Both the position numbers and the translations under genes were made by a program. The notes under the pieces are model-generated. The model did no database searches. It was not told where the DNA came from and saw only the letters and a program-made list of their open reading frames with translations. 64,000 bases of DNA from Stanieria sp. NIES-3757. GTDB taxonomy: Bacteria; Cyanobacteriota; Cyanobacteriia; Cyanobacteriales; Xenococcaceae. The stretch is from the NCBI GenBank assembly GCA_002355455.1, contig AP017375.1, positions 1,426,001 to 1,490,000 of the forward strand. Direction: 5' to 3'. Every line of letters starts with the position of its first letter. The stretch's first letter is position 1. Positions 38,305 through 46,718 of the stretch are shown piece by piece.

Positions 38305-39615
38305 TTGGTTAATACGGCTTTATTTATCTGTTTTTCGATTGGTTGTGCTTGGTCTTCTAGTTTGGGCATGATGATCGTTTTTCGCGCCCTGCAAGGATTT
38401 ACAGGCGGTGTTTTAATCCCAATGGCTTTGACTATCGTGCTGACAAACTTACCCAAATCAAAACAACCAGTAGGGATGGCGATGTTTGCCATGACAGCTA
38501 CCTTTGCCCCTTCAATTGGCCCAACTTTGGGAGGTTGGTTAACCGATAACTTTGGCTGGCAATATAACTTTTATTTAAATCTCATTCCAGGCATAATTAT
38601 GTTAAGTGCGATCGCTTATGCTATACCTGCTAGACCGATGCAACTCGATCTTTTAAAACGAGGAGATTGGTGGGGAATTATCACCATGGCAATTGGGTTG
38701 GGTTCTTTGGAAGTATTTTTAGAAGAAGGAAATCGCAAAGATTGGTTTAGTTCTGGTTTTATTACTCAGCTGTTTGTCATTGCTTTTGCTTTTTTAACTG
38801 CTTTTTTATGGATTGAACTGACTCGTCGTCAACCTTTTATTAAATTGCGTTTGCTGTTGCGTCGTAATTTTGGCATTGGTAGTATTTCTGGTTTAGCGTT
38901 GGGATTGGGGTTATACGGCTCGATTTATATTTTGCCTCTGTATCTGACTCAAATTCAAGATTATACAGCTACTCAAATTGGCGAAGTAATTATGTGGTCG
39001 GGAGTTCCTCAACTGTTTTTAATTCCTTTTGTACCAAAACTAATGCAGCGTTTTGATGTGCGTGTGATTGCAGCAGTAGGATTTAGTTTGTTTGCGGTAA
39101 GCTGTTTTATGAACTCTAGCATGACCAGTGAAACAGGAATAGACCAGTTGCGTTGGTCGCAGTTAGTCAGGGCGATGGGACAACCTCTGATGATCGTTCC
39201 ACTAACTACTATTGCTACAGGGAATATTGAAACCGAACAAGCTGGTTCTGCCTCTGGTTTATTTAATATGATGCGTAATTTAGGAGGTTCGATTGGAATC
39301 GCTACTCTATCAACCTTTTTATCCCGACGAGAACAATTTCATTCGGCCCAAATTGGCGAGGCTGTTTCTTCCTATAATCCCGAAACTCAACAGCGAATCG
39401 AACAGTTAACGCAAACTTTTATCAGTCGTGGCAGTGATGCAGTGACAGCCTCTCAACAAGCGATCGCAACTATTGATAATATCATTCGTCGTGAAGCTTA
39501 TGTGATGGCTTATAATGATTGTTTTTATTTAATTGGTTTTGTTCTCTTACTGTGTGGTCTGACTCTAATTTTTTGTAAAAAAGTTCAAGCAGATAGTGGT
39601 GCAGCAGCCCATTAA
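38305..39615 (+). CDS. DHA2-type MFS exporter, N-terminally truncated
   Basis: A 436-residue drug:H+ antiporter of the EmrB/QacA (14-helix) type. It begins inside the family, at VNTALFICFSIGCAWSSSLG, followed by the conserved FRALQGFTGGVLIPMAL and GPTLGGWLTDNFGWQYNFYLN. Full-length members have about 500-530 residues; the first two to three helices are missing. The DNA upstream (38116-38304) does not encode them in any frame. The only start is TTG at 38305, without a ribosome-binding site. It is probably a 5'-deleted pseudogene, though the open frame is otherwise intact. Confidence 0.75.
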   Translation: MVNTALFICFSIGCAWSSSLGMMIVFRALQGFTGGVLIPMALTIVLTNLPKSKQPVGMAMFAMTATFAPSIGPTLGGWLTDNFGWQYNFYLNLIPGIIMLSAIAYAIPARPMQLDLLKRGDWWGIITMAIGLGSLEVFLEEGNRKDWFSSGFITQLFVIAFAFLTAFLWIELTRRQPFIKLRLLLRRNFGIGSISGLALGLGLYGSIYILPLYLTQIQDYTATQIGEVIMWSGVPQLFLIPFVPKLMQRFDVRVIAAVGFSLFAVSCFMNSSMTSETGIDQLRWSQLVRAMGQPLMIVPLTTIATGNIETEQAGSASGLFNMMRNLGGSIGIATLSTFLSRREQFHSAQIGEAVSSYNPETQQRIEQLTQTFISRGSDAVTASQQAIATIDNIIRREAYVMAYNDCFYLIGFVLLLCGLTLIFCKKVQADSGAAAH

Positions 39616-39695
39616 AACTAAATCATAAACTTTAATTATTCAGAAATTCAACAATTTCAAAGATAAAATTTTGCTGTAACACTTTGGAATTGTTT

Positions 39696-40364
39696 ATGAG
39701 CGATTATAAATTCAACTTAAAACAAAACTATACGTTTAAAACAGGTCAATACTTTCAGCGAGGCTGGCAAATTTTTCAGCAATATCTTTGGCAATTTATC
39801 GGCTTTACTGTTTTGGTAATTGTAATTTCTGCCTTTACTGCCCGTCTTCCTTATCCTTTGGGAATTAATGAAGATGGTCAAGGTGGCATAATTAATGGTA
39901 TTCTTAGTCCAGTTTTAGTGGCTGGTATTTATATCGTAGCTTTCAAAATTGCTAAAAACAGAATAATAAGTTTTAGTGATTTTTTTCTGGCTTTTAATAA
40001 GTTTTTGCCAATTTTTTTGGTTAATTTAGTTGGAACTTTTTTAACAGTACTAGGATGTTTTTTATTAATTATTCCAGGAATTTATTTAGCTGTTGCCTAT
40101 TTATTTGGAATTTGTTTTGTGATTGAAAAACACTTTAGTTTTTGGTCAGCTTTGGAAACTAGCCGAAAAATCATTACTAAAAAATGGTTTGCCTTCTTTG
40201 CTTTTGTCTTGTTGTTAGGATTACTTAATTTAGGTGGATTATTGGTTTTAGGAGTAGGACTAATATTTACAATTCCTTTAACGGTTTGTATTATTGTCGC
40301 TGCCTTTGAAGATATTGTTGGTTTAAATTTAGCAGATACTCAAAGTCTAGAGTCAGAAATATAA
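39696..40364 (+). CDS. Integral membrane protein of unknown function
   Basis: About 222 residues with five to six transmembrane helices. The ATG at 39696 (MSDYKFNLK) is preferred over the in-frame TTG at 39684. The conserved-looking segment FLLIIPGIYLAVAYLFGICF, followed by FWSALETSRKIITKKW and a Gly/Leu-rich helix, is a pattern found in YciC/DUF975-like membrane proteins with unknown roles. No catalytic residues. It is followed by the gene at 40448 on the same strand. Confidence 0.65.
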   Translation: MSDYKFNLKQNYTFKTGQYFQRGWQIFQQYLWQFIGFTVLVIVISAFTARLPYPLGINEDGQGGIINGILSPVLVAGIYIVAFKIAKNRIISFSDFFLAFNKFLPIFLVNLVGTFLTVLGCFLLIIPGIYLAVAYLFGICFVIEKHFSFWSALETSRKIITKKWFAFFAFVLLLGLLNLGGLLVLGVGLIFTIPLTVCIIVAAFEDIVGLNLADTQSLESEI

Positions 40365-40447
40365 AAAATTATCTTGCTGTTATTTTAAGGTAAACTATCT
40401 GCAATTAAACTACTTTGTTTACGTTGGTTTGATAGAGTTTAAAAAAA

Positions 40448-41398
40448 ATGAATAATTTTGTTTTATTTTGGGAAATTCCTCTTGCTTTGTTATCTTTTCT
40501 GTTCTACAAAGTAATGAAATTTTTGATTGGTAATTTATTTACTATTTATTTAGCAACTAATCAAAAAAAAGCTACTCAATGGCGGGTTTTATCTCAAGCA
40601 ACAATTGATTCTTTTCTTAGTTTACCTGTCTTAATGACTAAAGGTCCCCGTTGGAATACCCATGCAATTATTGGAACTCTAGGACCTTTTGCTGTCGAAA
40701 AATCAATTTCGTTAGATTTACAATCTGCTCATCATTCTGCTAGTTCTTGGATTGCAGTAGTTTATAGTTTTCCTAGTTACCAAACTATTACTAGTCTTGA
40801 ATCTCATCAAATTGATTTGACTCAATTCTGGCAATCAATTGAACTGAAACCAGGAAAATATTCTTTGGGTCTGAGATATTATGATTGGCGTGATATTGTT
40901 AAGTTACCTGCCATCAAAATAGATAACCAAGACTTTGTGGTAGCTACAGATGTTCCTCATAATATTAACGACTTTTATCGTCATTTAATCAAAGCTAAAA
41001 ATTGGTTTTACTTAAGTTTACACTACTATATTTTTACTATTCTTAAGTTAAGAAAATGGTTGCCAGAATCTTTTGTGCGATACGAATTTTTACCAGTAGG
41101 TGCGCCAGCTACAGAGTTTTTCTATAATTATTTAACTAAAACTCAAACCTTACAATTAGAGTTTAGTAATTCTTTAATTCAAAATTATGATATTTATTTT
41201 ACTATCTATGACCGCTCTAGTTTCCCTTTAGATTATTGTCGAATTCAAACAAAAAAATATACTTTACCAGCGACTGGTGTTAATGGTTATTATCTTTTAA
41301 GAATTCGTCCCAAACCAAATAATTCACGTGAACAAGTAGCTCTTAATTCACAATTAATTGAAGAAAATAATCAGTTTCAACATTGGCTTTTACAGTGA
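40448..41398 (+). CDS. Conserved cyanobacterial hypothetical protein (DUF6208-like)
   Basis: A 316-residue protein with a hydrophobic N-terminal segment (VLFWEIPLALLSFLFYKVMKFLIGNLF) and a mostly soluble remainder. Features include RWNTHAIIGTLGPF, ELKPGKYSLGLRYYDW and GVNGYYLLRIRPK, suggesting a beta-sandwich part. I associate the pattern with an uncharacterised cyanobacterial family (DUF6208, from memory). No function can be given. It is 83 bp after the membrane protein gene. Confidence 0.6.
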   Translation: MNNFVLFWEIPLALLSFLFYKVMKFLIGNLFTIYLATNQKKATQWRVLSQATIDSFLSLPVLMTKGPRWNTHAIIGTLGPFAVEKSISLDLQSAHHSASSWIAVVYSFPSYQTITSLESHQIDLTQFWQSIELKPGKYSLGLRYYDWRDIVKLPAIKIDNQDFVVATDVPHNINDFYRHLIKAKNWFYLSLHYYIFTILKLRKWLPESFVRYEFLPVGAPATEFFYNYLTKTQTLQLEFSNSLIQNYDIYFTIYDRSSFPLDYCRIQTKKYTLPATGVNGYYLLRIRPKPNNSREQVALNSQLIEENNQFQHWLLQ

Positions 41399-41470
41399 TC
41401 AGTTACCAGTTGTAAATTAACCATTAATCATCAACTATCAACCATCAACAAAAAACACTTCGATAAATCT

Positions 41471-41500
41471 ATCTGTGTGTATCTGTGTGCATCTGTGGAC
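41471..41500. repeat. Three-copy 10-bp tandem repeat
   Basis: ATCTGTGTGT, ATCTGTGTGC and ATCTGTGGAC in succession, within a 189-bp spacer that also repeats AACCATCAACCATTAA-like words. A common simple repeat of cyanobacterial intergenic DNA. Confidence 0.7.
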
Positions 41501-41587
41501 AAACAATGAACCATCAACCATTAACCCATTTGATTATTAATGGTCATTAGTATAAGTTACTTACCAATGACCAACAATTATTAAAAA

Positions 41588-42061
41588 TTAAGCCATTTTT
41601 TCAATAATTCTTTGGACAATTTGCATTCCAGTAATGGCTTGCCAACCAAACAAACCTAGCAAAACAACATTCAAAGTAATATGAGTATAGCGAGCTAATT
41701 CATTTCCTTTTTGCATATAAGGCACTAAAGCAGCAGAAGTAGCAATCATTCCCGTCATACCCAAACCAGCTAAAAGATGAGGCCCTAAAAATAATTTGCC
41801 ATTATTAATATAGGTAACCCCCATACCACCAATTGTGCCTAAAACCATCAAAGCTAGCAAAATTGACCCAATTTGATGATGTTTCAGACTAAAATTCTTT
41901 TTAACTAATTCTTTTCTAACTTCTTTATCTGCGTTGCGAGTACGTCTAATTTGGATACCCGAATATAAAGCATAAATTGTTAAACCCAACAATACCCACA
42001 TTAAAATAGGATGACCAAATTGTGACCAAATTTTTACTGTGTCTGGAATCTCTAGTGACAT
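41588..42061 (-). CDS. DUF4079 membrane protein
   Basis: A 157-residue protein with four predicted transmembrane helices. Conserved histidines are spread through them: FGHPILMWVLLGLTIY, SLKHHQIGSILLALMVLG, LGPHLLAGLGMTGM, and RYTHITLNVVLLGLFGWQAI. This arrangement resembles a cytochrome b561-like four-helix bundle. It matches the DUF4079 family of cyanobacteria and plastids, whose function I do not know; haem binding is an inference from the paired His. The gene is convergent with the DUF6208-like gene and divergent from the ankyrin gene. Confidence 0.78.
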   Translation of the reverse strand: MSLEIPDTVKIWSQFGHPILMWVLLGLTIYALYSGIQIRRTRNADKEVRKELVKKNFSLKHHQIGSILLALMVLGTIGGMGVTYINNGKLFLGPHLLAGLGMTGMIATSAALVPYMQKGNELARYTHITLNVVLLGLFGWQAITGMQIVQRIIEKMA

Positions 42062-42200
42062 AGTGTTCTTCTCAAATCAACCCATAATTTTTATAAAACT
42101 TAACTTAACATAAAGCAATATTAGAAAGTTAACTGTTATTTCCCTCAAAAACCTTAATTAAAAGTTTGTCAAACTGACATAATCTGAAAACAGTAGGGTT

Positions 42201-43508
42201 ATGAGTTGGGTAACAGGGATGATTCTTCGTCAAAATACTTCGTTATTACAAGCAGTTATTAATGGCGATCGCTTTTTAGTCCAAGAGTTATTAAGTCAAG
42301 GTAGCGATCCTAATGATCGCGATGGCAAAAATACTACCGCTTTAATGTATGCTGCTCAAAAAGGTTATACCGAAATTGTCAATTTGTTAATTCAAGCTGG
42401 CGCAGACGTTAATCATAGCAATCAACCTCACCGTATTACTGCTTTAATGATGGCAGCAGCAGCAAATCAAATTGATGTTGTTAAGATCTTAATTAATGCT
42501 GGTGCAGATCTGAATCAAGTTAATGACGATGGTACCCCTGCTCTGGCGATCGCAACTTATCGTGGTTATTTACAAGTAGTTCGACTTCTAGTAGCAGCAG
42601 GTGCAGAAATTAATATTGGCGATCGCGATGGAGATAGTCCTTTAAGTCTAGCTATTGCAGCAAATCAGCCTGAAATAGTCAAAGAAATAGTCCAAGCTGG
42701 TGCAGCAATTAATAGTCGCGATCTTCAAGGAGAAACTCCCTTAACTATAGCGACAGAAAAGGGTAACTCCTCAATTATTGATATTTTATTAGCAGCAGGC
42801 GCGCAGATCGACTTAACCACTACCAGAGGAGAAACTCCTCTAGCGATCGCAACAACTAATGGAAATCAAGAGATTGTTCAACAGCTATTAAAAGCTGGTG
42901 CTAATCCCAATTTGGCAGATTTACAAGGAGACACACCTTTACATATAGCCACAGTCGAAGGCTATCGGGATTTAGTCGCAATGCTACTAGAAACTCGTGC
43001 AGAAGTTGATTGTCGCAATAAAATTGGTGATACCCCGTTAATGATAGCTTGTTTGCAAGGGTATCAAGAAATTGTAGAATTATTAATTCGCTACGGTGCT
43101 AACCCTCAACTCAAAAATCAAGAAGAAATTCCGTTAACTTTAGCCTTGGCACACAATAACGAACAGATTATCAAACTATTGCTAGCAGCAGGTGCGGATC
43201 CCAATACCCGACTTCCAGACGGCAAAACTATCCTCATGCAAGCTTGCGATCGCGGACAAGTTAAAATCATTGAAGAACTCATTAAAGCAGGTGCAGATGT
43301 TAATATTCAGGATCGTGCTGGCGCGACAGCTTTAATGTGGGCAAGTCATCGAGGTTACACTGAAGCTGTCGAAACTTTATTAAAAACCAATCAAGTTAAT
43401 CTCGATCTTCGCAATCGTGGTGGTTATACGGCCTTAATGCTAGCGAAATTTAATGAATATGCTGAAGTTGTCGAGTTACTGCAACAAGCAGGTGCAGCAG
43501 AAAAGTAA
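42201..43508 (+). CDS. Ankyrin-repeat protein
   Basis: A 435-residue protein made almost entirely of about twelve 33-residue ankyrin repeats. Typical units are DGKNTTALMYAAQKGYTEIV-NLLIQAGADVN and GDTPLHIATVEGYRDLVAMLL. No signal peptide, membrane segment or catalytic domain, so it is probably a cytoplasmic scaffold; the partner is unknown. The start could be ATG 42201 or the in-frame ATG at 42219, and neither has a strong ribosome-binding site. Several repeats share GCGATCGC codons, so HIP1 octamers recur inside the gene. Confidence 0.88.
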   Translation: MSWVTGMILRQNTSLLQAVINGDRFLVQELLSQGSDPNDRDGKNTTALMYAAQKGYTEIVNLLIQAGADVNHSNQPHRITALMMAAAANQIDVVKILINAGADLNQVNDDGTPALAIATYRGYLQVVRLLVAAGAEINIGDRDGDSPLSLAIAANQPEIVKEIVQAGAAINSRDLQGETPLTIATEKGNSSIIDILLAAGAQIDLTTTRGETPLAIATTNGNQEIVQQLLKAGANPNLADLQGDTPLHIATVEGYRDLVAMLLETRAEVDCRNKIGDTPLMIACLQGYQEIVELLIRYGANPQLKNQEEIPLTLALAHNNEQIIKLLLAAGADPNTRLPDGKTILMQACDRGQVKIIEELIKAGADVNIQDRAGATALMWASHRGYTEAVETLLKTNQVNLDLRNRGGYTALMLAKFNEYAEVVELLQQAGAAEK

Positions 43509-43733
43509 CCAGACAAAAATTATTTTTAAATCGCAGGACAGCAAAAACCCATCAAGGTCGCATTTCAATCATTTTAATAGAGGAGTTGTCTATACCGATA
43601 ACTTTTCAAAAAGCTCAAAAAAAATTTATATCTATCTCAAGGAATAGTGATAACCATTCGACTGATAGAAGCGTGTACCTAAGTGATTTTGATTTACTGA
43701 AAGTGCAGTGAAAAAAAATAAACTTGTACCATA

Positions 43734-44273
43734 ATGCCTAAATTAAATATTGGACTTACCGAAGACGAACGTCATGGAGTGATTGACTTATTGAACCGTG
43801 ACTTAGCAGATTTATACTTACTTTTGATCAAAACCAAAAAATATCACTGGGATGTTATTGGCCCTCAGTTTCGTACCCTTCATCAGTTATGGGAAGAACA
43901 TTACGAAGCTTTGACTACTAGCATTGACGCAACAGCAGAAAGAGTTCGCGCTTTAGGAGGATATCCTTTAGGAACAGCAGCGGGTTTTCTCCAACACAGT
44001 TCTATCAACGAACACGCCAACGATTTACCTTCCGCAACTGAAATGGTTGAACGTTTGGTACAAGACCACGAACAAATTATTCGTAACCTTAGAGAACATA
44101 TCGATCAGTGTTCAGAACAATTTCACGATGAAGGAACAGCAGATTTCCTCACTGGCATGATGGAACAACACGAAGAAATGGCTTGGATGCTACGTTCTTT
44201 TCTTGAAGGTGAAGATTTACAACCCAGTGGCGATCGCCCTGGTTCAGAAACTCAACCTGCTGTTAAGGCATAG
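43734..44273 (+). CDS. dps: Dps family ferritin-like protein
   Basis: A DNA-protection ferritin that oxidises Fe(II) with H2O2 and stores iron in a 12-mer shell. It has 179 residues. The intersubunit ferroxidase ligands are present: H38 (KYHWD), H50 (LHQLWEEHYEAL), D65 and E69 (SIDATAERVRALGG). The C-terminus extends by about 20 polar residues. It is first in a cluster of stress-type genes. A short GC hairpin follows. Confidence 0.92.
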   Translation: MPKLNIGLTEDERHGVIDLLNRDLADLYLLLIKTKKYHWDVIGPQFRTLHQLWEEHYEALTTSIDATAERVRALGGYPLGTAAGFLQHSSINEHANDLPSATEMVERLVQDHEQIIRNLREHIDQCSEQFHDEGTADFLTGMMEQHEEMAWMLRSFLEGEDLQPSGDRPGSETQPAVKA

Positions 44274-44316
44274 TGTGCCTTTGAAGACCACAGCAGTCGC
44301 AAATTAATTGATTATT

Positions 44317-44334
44317 CGCCCTGTATTAAGGGCG
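44317..44334 (+). terminator. Hairpin after dps
   Basis: CGCCCT (44317-44322), loop GTATTA, AGGGCG (44329-44334), followed only by ATACCTTT. A weak terminator or processing site. Confidence 0.4.
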
Positions 44335-44399
44335 ATACCTTTCTCTTCCTATCAAAAGAACAGTAAATAAGAAATTTAATCACAAGGACAAATTTTATC

Positions 44400-45167
44400 A
44401 TGGCGGAAACCTATCAAGCAGAACGCACTATCAGCGCAGTTTTAAAAGAAGAACGCCAGGTAGATAATGTAGTTAGACGTTTATTAGATCGTGGTGTACC
44501 TCAAGACCATATCTCGGTTATGGGACAAAACTTTCAATCCCAGACCCGTATTGCTGGTTTTGTAACCAAAAAAGATGTAATCTTTGGTGGGTTACGGTCT
44601 GGCGCAATCTTTGGTTCTCTGTTTGGTTCTCTTCTCAGTTTGCTTACTGGAGTAGGTGTACTATTTATTCCTTTTGTTGGTTCAGTAGTTGCAGCAGGAC
44701 CAATTAGCGCAGTACTTTTAGGCGCAGCTACAGGTGCTTTAGCTGGTAGTGCAGGTGCTGGTTTGGCTTCAGCCTTAGCTACTCTGGGTATGCCAGAAGA
44801 CAAAGCCACTGTTTATGAGACTCGCCTCAAAGCAGGAGAATTTTTAGTCATGGCAGAAGTTCCTGCCGACCGTTCTGGCGAATATCAACTATTAATTGAA
44901 AGTGCAGGTGGTGAAGAGATTAACGTTAGCGAAACTACTTTACCCCGTGCTTGTTCAGGTCGTTGTAGCGGTCCCGAAAACTTATCCCCAGAAGTCCGTA
45001 CTCACCTATCCTCAGAAGCTCAACAAGATTTTATCACTCGTTATAACGAAGTTTTTGATGAAACCAACAATCCAATGCAAGCAGAACAAGCTGCTTGGGA
45101 AAGCATCAAAGAAAAATATGATGAAGATGACAACGGAGTTTGGTCTAAAACAAAAGTAACCGCCTAA
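44400..45167 (+). CDS. Stress-type glycine-rich protein with C-terminal ChaB domain
   Basis: A 255-residue protein. The first 45 residues resemble the general-stress GSP17M-type domain ([34 protein letters not shown]). Next comes a hydrophobic Gly/Ala region (about 60-135, [19 protein letters not shown] and [19 protein letters not shown]) that could insert in a membrane. The C-terminus (about 196-255, [25 protein letters not shown]-type, ending DDNGVWSK) is a ChaB domain, linked in other bacteria to cation transport regulation. A cysteine pair lies at ACSGRCSGP. The function is unknown; the neighbourhood suggests stress. Confidence 0.75.
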   Translation: MAETYQAERTISAVLKEERQVDNVVRRLLDRGVPQDHISVMGQNFQSQTRIAGFVTKKDVIFGGLRSGAIFGSLFGSLLSLLTGVGVLFIPFVGSVVAAGPISAVLLGAATGALAGSAGAGLASALATLGMPEDKATVYETRLKAGEFLVMAEVPADRSGEYQLLIESAGGEEINVSETTLPRACSGRCSGPENLSPEVRTHLSSEAQQDFITRYNEVFDETNNPMQAEQAAWESIKEKYDEDDNGVWSKTKVTA

Positions 45168-45219
45168 GCTTGAAAATTTAAATATGTTTGGCAATAAAAG
45201 TTACATGAGGTAATATTTA

Positions 45220-45381
45220 ATGCAAAAATATCAATGTACGGCTTGTCAATATATCTACGACCCCGAACAAGGAGACCCCGATTCTGACATTCCACCTGGT
45301 ACTCCTTTTGAAGATATTCCAGATGATTGGTATTGTCCTCAATGTGGCGTAGACAAATCTATGTTTGAACCCATTGATTAA
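45220..45381 (+). CDS. Rubredoxin
   Basis: A 53-residue iron protein for one-electron transfer in the cytoplasm. The two knuckles CTAC (C6, C9) and CPQCG (C39, C42) would bind one iron, and the aromatic core Y11, Y13 and W37 is intact. It is the short classic form with no membrane anchor, so it is not the photosystem II assembly factor RubA. GAGG lies about 10 nt before the ATG. It is 52 bp after the ChaB protein gene and is followed by a terminator. Confidence 0.93.
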   Translation: MQKYQCTACQYIYDPEQGDPDSDIPPGTPFEDIPDDWYCPQCGVDKSMFEPID

Positions 45382-45421
45382 GTAGCAAATTTATTATTGC
45401 CGACAGTAAGCAAAAAATAAT

Positions 45422-45461
45422 AAAAGCGGAGTTATCCAAATTAGAGGCTCTGCTTTTTTTG
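45422..45461 (+). terminator. Terminator after rubredoxin gene
   Basis: AAAGCGGAG (45423-45431) pairs with CTCTGCTTT (45448-45456), including one G-T pair, and is followed by T residues to 45460. Confidence 0.75.
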
Positions 45462-45799
45462 TTTATCTATCTAAAGATAGATTAATTCAATATTTACTCT
45501 GATTAAAGAGTTAGGGTTATTAATTTATTTCTTTTATTATTTAATAATTAAGACTTTAGAGTATTTAAGGCCTAATTGCCAGAGAAAACCATCTTTTGTT
45601 GACTAAAAACAAAATAATTTTAATCAGAAAACAGTATTTATATATTTTTAAAAATTAAAATATTTGAAATAAATTACTGATTATTTAATAAGTTTTACTT
45701 AAAATAAAGAGCAAAATAGTTTCAATCTTAAGATAGAAGTAAAATTAGCAATTGTTTATTAATGTAGAAGATGAAATAACAATAAATAAGGAATTAATT
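45462..45799. other. AT-rich intergenic region before csbD genes
   Basis: About 340 bp, very AT-rich, without a convincing gene. It should contain the promoter of the three csbD-like genes. AAGGAATTAATT immediately precedes the first start. Confidence 0.45.
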
Positions 45800-45982
45800 A
45801 TGAGTATTGAAGATAGAGCCAAAGCTACTGCTAAAAACATTGAAGGTAAAACTCAAGAAATTATCGGTAATGTAACAGGTGATCCCAAAGACCAAGCTGA
45901 AGGCAAAGCTAAACAAGGTGAAGCAGAAGCTCGTCATACCGTTGAAGATGCTAAAGATCAAGTCAAAAAAGCAATTGACTAA
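45800..45982 (+). CDS. CsbD-like stress protein, copy 1
   Basis: A 60-residue hydrophilic protein of the CsbD family, usually induced by general stress; its biochemical role is unknown. The sequence has the family signature: AKNIEGKTQEIIGNVTGDP, then KDQAEGKAKQGEAEARH. I start at ATG 45800 because AAGG precedes it and the two paralogues begin identically (MSIEDRAKATAKN). An upstream in-frame extension to 45752 has no support. It is the first of three tandem copies. Confidence 0.88.
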   Translation: MSIEDRAKATAKNIEGKTQEIIGNVTGDPKDQAEGKAKQGEAEARHTVEDAKDQVKKAID

Positions 45983-46032
45983 TAACTTTTTCAATTTATT
46001 TATTTAATAAAATTAAACCAGAAGGTGAAGTT

Positions 46033-46215
46033 ATGAGTATTGAAGATAGAGCCAAAGCTACTGCTAAAAACATTGAAGGTAAAGCTCAAGAAATTATTGG
46101 TAATGTAACAGGCGATCCTAAAGACCAAGCTGAAGGCAAAGCTAAACAAGGCGAAGCTCAAGTTCGTCACACTGTTGAAAATGCTAAAGATGACCTCAAA
46201 AAGGCTATCGACTAA
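46033..46215 (+). CDS. CsbD-like stress protein, copy 2
   Basis: A 60-residue protein nearly identical to copy 1 over the first 48 residues, in DNA as well as protein. It differs mainly at the end (QVRHTVENAKDDLKKAID). AGAAGGTGAAG precedes the ATG. The 50-bp gap from copy 1 suggests cotranscription and recent duplication. Confidence 0.9.
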   Translation: MSIEDRAKATAKNIEGKAQEIIGNVTGDPKDQAEGKAKQGEAQVRHTVENAKDDLKKAID

Positions 46216-46290
46216 TATCTAAATCAAAATCACTTTATAGAAAATTAGGCATTATTTTTTATCGAAAAAACGAGGAGTTTTACAAGATAT

Positions 46291-46473
46291 ATGAGTACAG
46301 AAAATCGAGTAGAAGCTACCCTAAAAAATATTGAAGGTAAAGCTCAAGAAATGCTCGGCGAAATTACTGGCAATCCTCAAGATAAATCTGAGGGTAAAGC
46401 TAAACAAGCTGAAGCTCAGGTTCGTCACATGGTTGAAAACGCTAAAGATGACCTCAAAAAAGCAATTGGTTAA
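46291..46473 (+). CDS. CsbD-like stress protein, copy 3
   Basis: A 60-residue protein, more diverged than copies 1 and 2 (MSTENRVEATLKN; MLGEITGNPQDKSEGKAKQA) but with the same C-terminal segment as copy 2 (MVENAKDDLKKAIG). CGAGGAG lies about 14 nt before the ATG. A hairpin follows at 46493. Confidence 0.88.
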   Translation: MSTENRVEATLKNIEGKAQEMLGEITGNPQDKSEGKAKQAEAQVRHMVENAKDDLKKAIG

Positions 46474-46492
46474 TTAAACTTATAATTTAGTT

Positions 46493-46526
46493 CGGGGCTG
46501 ATCGGAAAATTTCTGATTCAGCCTCG
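46493..46526 (+). terminator. Hairpin after csbD cluster
   Basis: CGGGGCTGA (46493-46501) pairs with TCAGCCTCG (46518-46526), including one G-T pair, but lacks a long T run. A probable weak terminator or 3' stabiliser. Confidence 0.5.
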
Positions 46527-46718
46527 ATTTAGTTTAAGACTAAAGTTTTGTAACAAAAGTTGTTAAGCTCTATTGCAAGTTTGACGTTTCTCAAGCGATC
46601 AAGGGCTAAGAACACCGCAGTCCATGATAGTATGCGATCTCGTATGGACATTTTGAGGAGAGCAGTAAAGCCACTCAACTCTTGTCCTTAGCTAGAGATG
46701 AGATAGAGGAGAAAAGCC

